From Bacteroidia bacterium (lineage in GTDB: Bacteria; Bacteroidota; Bacteroidia; NS11-12g; UBA9320): DNA of 14,473 bases. Each line of letters opens with the position of its first letter. The stretch's first letter is position 1. This document shows positions 7,481 through 12,485 of this stretch, in pieces. The translations under genes and the position numbers were made by a program. The DNA lies in contig JABDQY010000243.1 of the NCBI GenBank assembly GCA_013042025.1, positions 1 through 14,473 of the forward strand. The letters run 5' to 3'. A model generated the notes under the pieces. It was not told where the DNA came from. It made no database searches and saw only the letters and a program-made list of their open reading frames with translations.

Positions 7481-8214
7481 AGCATTAATTGAGCAAGTAT
7501 GTAATCAGCAAAAAGAATAGCAACTGCACTATATACCACAGCCTTTGTGCTACTCGAACCAACTTCTAGTGCACCACCACTTGTAAAATATCCTTGAAAA
7601 CTTGAAATCGATGTAATAATGAATGCATACGTAAATGCCTTTACTATTGAAAAGAAAAGATTATAAGGTAAAAATGATTCTCTTGCACCTTGTAAATATT
7701 CCTGAGAGGTTAAAATCCCAGTTGCTTCACCTGCGATTATTCCTCCAAGATTACTTAGGAAAATCGAAATAATTACTAGCATTGGAATCATTATTATACC
7801 TGCCGTAATTTTAGGTAAGGCTAAATAGCTACTCGAATTTATTCCCATTACCTCAAGAGCATCAATTTGCTCACTTACACGCATGGTTCCGATTTCAGAT
7901 GCAATATGCGACCCCACCTTTCCTGCTAAAACCAAACATGTTATAGTAGGTGCAAGCTCCAACATGGAAGAGTCACTAACTATAGACCCAATTGTAGGAT
8001 TTGAAACAAGTGGAGAAATCAACTGATAAGCAATTTGAAGTGTGGTAACCGCACCTTGAAAAAATGCAATGATGGCTACAATCGTTAATGAACCAACACC
8101 TATGTTGTTCATCTCTATTAATGTTCTATCTATAAAAACACTCATTTTCTCAGGGCGTGAGAACATGCTCTTCAAAAACATCAAGTATTTTCCAAATTCA
8201 TAGAAAAATTTCAA
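7477..8214 (-). CDS. MlaE-type ABC transporter permease
   Basis: The 245-residue protein is an inner-membrane permease of the MlaE (MCE/YrbE) family. The family hallmark is clear: a stretch near 96-124 reads LAGKVGSHIASEIGTMR and then EQIDALEVMG. Hydrophobic segments around 40-66, 88-100, 137-160, 187-205 and 223-243 agree with the usual five helices. The frame starts at a TTG at 8214; no nearby in-frame ATG exists upstream. The N-terminal region before SRPEK matches the family, so the next Met (residue 12, base 8181) would be too short. The gene overlaps the ATPase by four bases. It diverges from the dehydrogenase at 8327 across a 112-base gap. With MlaF it forms the membrane core of a lipid transporter, whose substrate-binding MCE subunit must be encoded elsewhere. 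Confidence 0.9.
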   Translation of the reverse strand: MKFFYEFGKYLMFLKSMFSRPEKMSVFIDRTLIEMNNIGVGSLTIVAIIAFFQGAVTTLQIAYQLISPLVSNPTIGSIVSDSSMLELAPTITCLVLAGKVGSHIASEIGTMRVSEQIDALEVMGINSSSYLALPKITAGIIMIPMLVIISIFLSNLGGIIAGEATGILTSQEYLQGARESFLPYNLFFSIVKAFTYAFIITSISSFQGYFTSGGALEVGSSSTKAVVYSAVAILFADYILAQLML

Positions 8215-8222
8215 ATCGGCGG

Positions 8223-8230
8223 TAAATATA
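8223..8230 (-). promoter_or_regulatory. Possible -7 box for the mlaE-mlaF-dpp operon
   Basis: The reverse strand reads TATATTTA, one mismatch from TAnnTTTG, ending 8 bases before the TTG start at 8214. If used, the leader would be almost absent. No convincing -33 element was seen, so this is weak. Confidence 0.25.
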
Positions 8231-8313
8231 ACTACAAGAAGAAAGGACTTATATAAAATACTCCACAGTATGTATAAAATGTGAAAACTTGATACTACAC
8301 TAATACAATCTTC

Positions 8314-8321
8314 TATCTTTG
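8314..8321 (+). promoter_or_regulatory. Bacteroidota -7 promoter box directly before the dehydrogenase
   Basis: TATCTTTG matches TAnnTTTG perfectly, and a TTG at 8289-8291 lies 22 bases upstream as a possible -33 box. Only 5 bases separate the box from the ATG at 8327, so the transcript would start at or next to the start codon. Confidence 0.55.
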
Positions 8322-8326
8322 CCTCA

Positions 8327-9016
8327 ATGGGAAATAACCAAGATAAGGTAGCAGTAATAAGCGGTGGAACTAAAGGTATTGGAAGAGCAATTTGTGAAAA
8401 GTTTTTAGCTGAGGGGTTTCGTGTATTTACTTCAGCACGGTCAATTGATCACAATTTCAAACATCAAAATCTCAATCAATTCAAAGCTGATTTATCGAAT
8501 AAGAAAGAAGTCCGTGATTTTTCAGACTGGATATTAGACCAAACATCTTCCATTGATGTACTTGTAAATAATGTTGGTGTCTTTTTACCTGGAAAAATCT
8601 CTGAAGAACATGAAGATGCGTTTGAAATTCAAATAAACACGAATCTTGCTTCCACATACCATCTAACAAGAAACTGTCTCTCTGCCTTAAAATCACCTCA
8701 ATCAGGCTATATCTTTAATATCTGTTCTACAGCAAGTATTACACCTTATATAAATGGAGGATCTTATTGCATTTCTAAGTATGCTCAATATGGTTTAACC
8801 AAAGTGCTGCGTGAAGAGATGAAAGAGTTTAATATCCGCGTTAGTGCGGTATTACCAGGAGCAACATACACCAATTCTTGGTCAGAATCGGATCTTCCAA
8901 TCGATAGATTTATCAAACCCAAATCCATTGCTCAACTGATATGGACCGCTTATCAATTAGATGATAATTCAGTGATGGAGGAAATCCTAATCAGGCCAAT
9001 GGATGGAGATATCTAG
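8327..9016 (+). CDS. Short-chain dehydrogenase/reductase (SDR) family protein
   Basis: The 229-residue protein is a classical SDR with a single Rossmann domain. It has the cofactor loop GGTKGIG (13-19), NNVG (81-84) in place of the usual NNAG, the catalytic Asn106, Ser134 (ICSTAS) and the Tyr147-x-x-x-Lys151 pair (YCISK). The motif LPGATYT (176-182) follows beta-6. The Arg at position 38 (SARS), after beta-2, hints at NADPH preference. Substrate cannot be read from the sequence; the short C-terminal region gives little room for a large substrate cap. It is transcribed alone, divergent from the Mla-like operon and 95 bases ahead of a secreted-protein gene with separate promoters. The -7 box lies so close that the mRNA may be leaderless. 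Confidence 0.88.
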   Translation: MGNNQDKVAVISGGTKGIGRAICEKFLAEGFRVFTSARSIDHNFKHQNLNQFKADLSNKKEVRDFSDWILDQTSSIDVLVNNVGVFLPGKISEEHEDAFEIQINTNLASTYHLTRNCLSALKSPQSGYIFNICSTASITPYINGGSYCISKYAQYGLTKVLREEMKEFNIRVSAVLPGATYTNSWSESDLPIDRFIKPKSIAQLIWTAYQLDDNSVMEEILIRPMDGDI

Positions 9017-9062
9017 CTATTATTCTTGCCCTCTGATGACAAATTGTGAAATAATTCCTATG

Positions 9063-9070
9063 TAAATTTG
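9063..9070 (+). promoter_or_regulatory. Upstream -7 box of a tandem pair before the 9112 gene
   Basis: TAAATTTG is a perfect TAnnTTTG match, with a TTG at 9044-9046 sixteen bases upstream as a possible -33 box. It would give a leader of about 35 bases. Confidence 0.4.
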
Positions 9071-9080
9071 AAGAATAAAT

Positions 9081-9088
9081 TAATTTTG
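9081..9088 (+). promoter_or_regulatory. Downstream -7 box of a tandem pair before the 9112 gene
   Basis: TAATTTTG is a second perfect TAnnTTTG match, 10 bases after the first. It ends 23 bases before the ATG at 9112, similar to the spacing seen at the 3601 gene. No well-spaced -33 box is evident. Confidence 0.5.
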
Positions 9089-9111
9089 GCAAACTTTTAA
9101 GACAACAACAA

Positions 9112-10452
9112 ATGAAAAAATTTTACGTATTACTAATTTCGGCTGTACTTTTTAGCGTTTCTTCTTACGCTCAAACTGTTGCACCATTTACTAACTTAGC
9201 TGAGTATCAAGAAGAAAATTTAAACTTAGATATTTCTAATTTACCTGAATTAACAAAAAATTCAAGCAATAAAGCATTTTATACTGAGTGGATGAGCCCT
9301 GTTTCTAACTGGGAAGATCAAGGAGCCTTTTTCCAAGGACCATCTTTCATGAGATTACACCCAGATTCTGGTGTTGTAATTGTACCAAGTGATGGAACTG
9401 AGCCTTTCGGAAATGGATTCCACCTAATTGGAACAGTTTTTCAACCAACTGAGCCTTTCTATGAATTACAGACAGGTTGGTTAATGAACAACTATGATAG
9501 CTACAAAGTTGATTCTATCAGAATGCCATATGCATATATCAGATATACAGATTCTATGGATGTTGCTGGTTCAATGGTAAATATCGTTGATACTGCAATT
9601 GTTCACTTCTATACTGCTGATCAATTAGACGATTGGTACATGAGTGCTACAGATGATAGATTTGCAATTCCTAAAGGTGAAAACTTTAGCGTTGATTTGT
9701 TAGGACCTACAGACGTTTTATTTACTGATACTATATTATTAACTAAAGCAGCTGCTACTGATACTGTAAATGGAGAAACAATTGCTCTAGGTACACTTCA
9801 ATTCGCAGTTCCTGCTGGCATAAATGAAATTAGTGATAATTCTCAAACTGCGACATATGACAACACTATCGGTGTTTCTTTGGTTTATAAGCCAATGCAA
9901 CCATATGAATTTGGAGATACATTAGCTAGTTTCGACGATAATGCACAACCTCAAATTTTATTGAACAACTTCGGTTCTGTTACTTATGGTAACGACGGAA
10001 CTGGAATGCCTCAAGAATCTCACTTCAACAATACTTTCACATCAAACAGACAAGTAAGATACGGACAAGAGTTCGGTCCATTAAAAGGATACCTTGCTAC
10101 TATGGCTTTCTTTGGTTGGACTAGAGATTTCTTCTTCGATGCTGATTTCTTAGTTACAGTTGAAGATCCAAGTGGAGTTGCTTCTGTTAAAGATAACTTA
10201 GGAGTTACGGCATATCCTAACCCAGCAAAAATGGGTCAAGAGATTATGGTTAAAATAGAAGAAAACGTTGCAATAGAAAATGTTACTATTACAATGACTG
10301 ATCTTCTTGGAAACGTAATCAGTGATAATTTCGCTGCTGTTGGACCAAAAGAGTTTAGCCTTGCTACTGATAGATTAGCTGGTGGAGTTTACTTAATTAA
10401 TGTTAAAGCGGATAACGCTTCAAGCACAATTAGAGTAATACTTGCTGATTAA
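9112..10452 (+). CDS. Secreted protein with T9SS type A sorting domain, probably highly expressed
   Basis: The 446-residue product has a textbook signal peptide (1-21, ending SSYAQ). Its C-terminal T9SS type A domain covers about 362-446, opening VTAYPNPAK and including MTDLLGNV and GGVYLINVKAD. It should be exported through the outer membrane. The middle ~340 residues are acidic, rich in Thr, Asp, Phe and Tyr, and probably beta-rich; I recognise no enzyme motif or named domain. The region VSNWEDQGAFFQGPSFM near residues 57-73 starts the conserved-looking part. All nine Arg codons are AGA and the codon choice is more uniform than in neighbouring genes. Together with tandem -7 boxes and a strong terminator, this suggests an abundant product. 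It may be a structural or surface protein; function unknown. Confidence 0.88.
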   Translation: MKKFYVLLISAVLFSVSSYAQTVAPFTNLAEYQEENLNLDISNLPELTKNSSNKAFYTEWMSPVSNWEDQGAFFQGPSFMRLHPDSGVVIVPSDGTEPFGNGFHLIGTVFQPTEPFYELQTGWLMNNYDSYKVDSIRMPYAYIRYTDSMDVAGSMVNIVDTAIVHFYTADQLDDWYMSATDDRFAIPKGENFSVDLLGPTDVLFTDTILLTKAAATDTVNGETIALGTLQFAVPAGINEISDNSQTATYDNTIGVSLVYKPMQPYEFGDTLASFDDNAQPQILLNNFGSVTYGNDGTGMPQESHFNNTFTSNRQVRYGQEFGPLKGYLATMAFFGWTRDFFFDADFLVTVEDPSGVASVKDNLGVTAYPNPAKMGQEIMVKIEENVAIENVTITMTDLLGNVISDNFAAVGPKEFSLATDRLAGGVYLINVKADNASSTIRVILAD

Positions 10453-10476
10453 TTTAGTAATAGCATAATAAAATTT

Positions 10477-10503
10477 AAAAGCGGCTTTCGAGCCGCTTTT
10501 TTT
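10477..10503 (+). terminator. Strong intrinsic terminator, possibly bidirectional
   Basis: A perfect 10-base-pair stem (AAAAGCGGCT paired with AGCCGCTTTT) closes a TTCG loop at 10487-10490 and runs into seven T residues. It lies 24 bases after the stop of the 9112 gene. The A-rich left flank also gives a T-rich tail on the minus strand, so it can end the convergent gene at 10523 as well. Confidence 0.9.
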
Positions 10504-10522
10504 GTGCCAAAGATTTTGATAA

Positions 10523-11107
10523 TTAAAATAAACCTACAGTAGGTGAGTTAATAATATCATTGAACTCAGAAGGAGAATAAATCAGTTCGTCTTTTAAGCC
10601 ATCTAAGAACTCCTTTGTTTTCTCAGACAACACTTCTTGCATTTTCTCCATAAACTCGTCGGAAACCACCACTGGAGAATGTTCATACAATAACTTCCCT
10701 CCTTCTATTATTCCGCTAACACTATACTCTCCGCATACGCGTGTTTCTTTTCCTGTAAATGTGCATCGCTCTAGCCAGCTTTCGATATTATACTTCTCCG
10801 TTCGATGTAAATAATCCAATTTCATCATCACATTTTCACTGTGATCTTGATAGAGATTAACTATACTTTCTTTCGACTCTTCTGAAATTTCATCACCCAT
10901 TTCTGAAGCACAGTCCCAACACATCGCATATTCATATACAATTTCTGCTTTATTGATTTTCTTATTTTGCTTTAAAACCTTTTCCACTGCATACTTATCC
11001 GAATCACTTAACTCCCTGTTGCACAGAGAACAATGCTTAAAAGGTTCTTCAGTTTCAAACTCATAAAAGAACTTTGGGATAGAATCACTTAAAAATTTCT
11101 TTATCAT
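10523..11107 (-). CDS. Hypothetical cytoplasmic protein with a four-Cys zinc-site pattern
   Basis: I do not recognise this 194-residue acidic protein. Two CxxC pairs, CSLC (26-29) and CWDC (63-66), are separated by a Lys-rich helical stretch, the pattern of a four-Cys zinc site. Two further Cys (115 in ERCTFTGK and 125 in RVCGEY) may form another site or a disulfide. The C-terminal half is predicted mostly helical and rich in Glu and Lys. There is no signal peptide or membrane helix, so it is probably cytoplasmic. The ATG at 11107 sits 47 bases from the divergent ATG at 11155, with a palindromic promoter midway. Its 3' end shares a terminator with the secreted-protein gene at 9112. The zinc role is inferred from Cys spacing only. 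Confidence 0.8.
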   Translation of the reverse strand: MIKKFLSDSIPKFFYEFETEEPFKHCSLCNRELSDSDKYAVEKVLKQNKKINKAEIVYEYAMCWDCASEMGDEISEESKESIVNLYQDHSENVMMKLDYLHRTEKYNIESWLERCTFTGKETRVCGEYSVSGIIEGGKLLYEHSPVVVSDEFMEKMQEVLSEKTKEFLDGLKDELIYSPSEFNDIINSPTVGLF

Positions 11108-11122
11108 ATATCTTTACTTCGG

Positions 11123-11130
11123 TAAAAGTA
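11123..11130 (-). promoter_or_regulatory. Left half of a symmetric divergent promoter
   Basis: The reverse strand reads TACTTTTA, one mismatch from TAnnTTTG, facing the gene at 11107. It is the mirror arm of the box at 11132-11139. A TTG on this strand (11155-11153) lies 22 bases upstream as a possible -33 box, on top of the other gene's start codon. Confidence 0.4.
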
Positions 11131-11131
11131 T

Positions 11132-11139
11132 TACTTTTG
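11132..11139 (+). promoter_or_regulatory. Right half of a symmetric divergent promoter
   Basis: TACTTTTG is a perfect TAnnTTTG match ending 15 bases before the ATG at 11155. With AAAAGTA at 11124-11130 it forms a 7-base inverted repeat around the single base 11131. No clear -33 box is visible. Confidence 0.55.
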
Positions 11140-11154
11140 CAAAAATTTTTAGCA

Positions 11155-11412
11155 ATGGGTGTAACAAGATTAGAAAGAAAAGGTAGAAAAAATAAAACTG
11201 TAGCAAAGGTAAGAGTTGCAACTATCAAGAGATTAAAAACGAAAGTAACAATCGAATCTCCAAACAAAGCCGAATCAGGTGTTGTAGTAGGTGGTGTTAT
11301 GGATGTTCTTGATTCTATGAAAAGTAAGCCTGCTAAAGCTGCTAAGAAAGAAGATGCTCCTGCAAAGAAAAAAGCACCTTCTAAAAAAGAAAGTAGCGAA
11401 GAAGAAGAATAA
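11155..11412 (+). CDS. Small Lys-rich, H1-like basic protein with a poly-Glu tail
   Basis: This 85-residue protein starts GVTRLERKGRKNKTVAKVR; 12 of its first 30 residues are Lys or Arg. A short central part (about 31-56) is more ordinary (VVVGGVMDVLDSM). The tail from 57 is low complexity with AK/PAK/KK repeats like histone H1-type bacterial proteins, ending in SSEEEE. Binding to DNA or RNA is likely from composition, but no family is recognised with certainty. I chose the ATG at 11155; a longer frame from a TTG at 11137 would overlap the -7 box. All five Arg codons are AGA, like the probably abundant 9112 product. It is monocistronic: a near-symmetric promoter lies before it and a strong terminator after it. 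Both suggest steady, substantial expression. Confidence 0.82.
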   Translation: MGVTRLERKGRKNKTVAKVRVATIKRLKTKVTIESPNKAESGVVVGGVMDVLDSMKSKPAKAAKKEDAPAKKKAPSKKESSEEEE

Positions 11413-11433
11413 ACTATCAGAACAGAATATTTT

Positions 11434-11464
11434 AAAAAGCCCTAGTATTTACTAGGGCTTTTTT
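11434..11464 (+). terminator. Intrinsic terminator after the small basic protein gene
   Basis: AAAAAGCCCTAGT (11434-11446) pairs perfectly with ACTAGGGCTTTTT (11451-11463) around an ATTT loop and runs into T residues. It begins 22 bases after the stop of the 85-residue gene and ends 20 bases before the next start. Confidence 0.9.
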
Positions 11465-11483
11465 ATTTTCGGAGAATTATTCC

Positions 11484-12485
11484 ATGGCATCTATTCAAAA
11501 CATACACAAGCGACTCGACTTTTTGTCCAAAAAGGCAACATCTTTTAATATGGATGTTGATTCGGAGAAGTGGATTGTTTTTAGCGACCATCACCGTGGC
11601 ATTGGAGATGGTGCAGATGATTTTGCTATTTGTAAGTCCAACTATCTAGAAGCTCTCTCCTATTATAAAAATGAGGGGTATGGATTGATAATTCTTGGAG
11701 ACGCCGAAGAGTTTTGGGAAAACACTTTGAAAAATGTTATTACCAAGTACAAAGATGTTCTTCAAGTTGAAAAAGAATTTTACCTTCAGAATCGATTAAT
11801 TAAAATATGGGGTAACCACGATGATGCTTGGAATCATCTAGCTAAAGTAAAAAAACATCTCTTCCCTTTTTTTGATAACATTAAAACGTACGAAGCAGTT
11901 AACTTTAAGCTAACGAGTAACTCCAAGTCTCTCGGTGACATGCTTCTAGTTCACGGACACCAAGGTAGCACAGCAAGTGATAGGTTCGCTGGTATTAGTA
12001 GATGGTTTGTTCGCGTAATTTGGAGAAACATACAACGCTGGTTTAAGATTCCACTCTCCACTCCTGCCAAGAGTAAAAACCTAAAAGACAAGCACGATAT
12101 TGCAATGCACTCTTGGGCAAAGCAGAAATCAAAGCAATTGATTATTTGCGGTCATACACACCAACCTGTTTTTATGAGTAAGAACCATTTAGATGTACTT
12201 GAAAAGCAACTGGAAGGGCTCGACCATGATAAGCCTGAGAATACTGGAGCTATTAAAGAGATTCGGAACAAGATTGCACAACTACGTAAGAAAACCACTG
12301 CAATTGGGACTTTGGTATCAGATAACAAACCGTGTTATTTCAATTCGGGATGTTGTTCTTTCTCAGATGGTGATATTACGGGTATAGAGATTGCCGAAGG
12401 TGAAATTAGATTAATCAAATGGGGTCAATCGAAGAGGGTTCCTATTGATACCGAAAAGTTGTCTGATTTATATCAGTTGCTTTAG
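11484..12485 (+). CDS. Metallophosphoesterase (calcineurin-like)
   Basis: The 333-residue protein has the complete calcineurin-like metal-binding series in order: Asp35-x-His37 (FSDHHRG), Gly72-Asp73 (LGDAEEFWE), Gly-Asn111-His112-Asp (WGNHDD), His157/His159 (LLVHGHQG) and Gly-His-x-His (CGHTH, 223-226). It is therefore likely an active two-metal phosphohydrolase in the cytoplasm, as no signal peptide is present. The GDAEEFWE motif resembles the UDP-diacylglucosamine hydrolase LpxH group. However, the protein is longer and has a basic insertion (about 165-210) and a Lys/Glu-rich helical hairpin after GHTH (about 232-272), so I do not call it LpxH. A GGAG lies 9 bases before the ATG, and a weak -7-like box (TATTTTCG, 11464-11471) overlaps the end of the preceding terminator. 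Its stop overlaps the convergent lectin gene by four bases. Substrate unknown. Confidence 0.88.
   Translation: MASIQNIHKRLDFLSKKATSFNMDVDSEKWIVFSDHHRGIGDGADDFAICKSNYLEALSYYKNEGYGLIILGDAEEFWENTLKNVITKYKDVLQVEKEFYLQNRLIKIWGNHDDAWNHLAKVKKHLFPFFDNIKTYEAVNFKLTSNSKSLGDMLLVHGHQGSTASDRFAGISRWFVRVIWRNIQRWFKIPLSTPAKSKNLKDKHDIAMHSWAKQKSKQLIICGHTHQPVFMSKNHLDVLEKQLEGLDHDKPENTGAIKEIRNKIAQLRKKTTAIGTLVSDNKPCYFNSGCCSFSDGDITGIEIAEGEIRLIKWGQSKRVPIDTEKLSDLYQLL

Noticed and set aside
8215..8326. Riboswitch or structured RNA between the divergent genes
   Set aside because: The 112-base AT-rich gap shows no strong stem-loops; only promoter-like boxes are visible.
11085..11267. Minus-strand 60-residue hydrophobic frame that looks like a membrane peptide
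   Set aside because: It is antisense to the Lys-rich gene; AAA/AAG Lys codons read as TTT/CTT (Phe/Leu) in reverse, which explains the hydrophobicity. It also covers the divergent promoter.
12193..12387. 64-residue plus-strand frame in another register
   Set aside because: It lies entirely inside the metallophosphoesterase gene, whose GHTH region and C-terminus are convincing.
11484..12485. Calling the phosphoesterase LpxH
   Set aside because: Only the shared metallophosphoesterase motifs match; length and insertions differ from usual LpxH.
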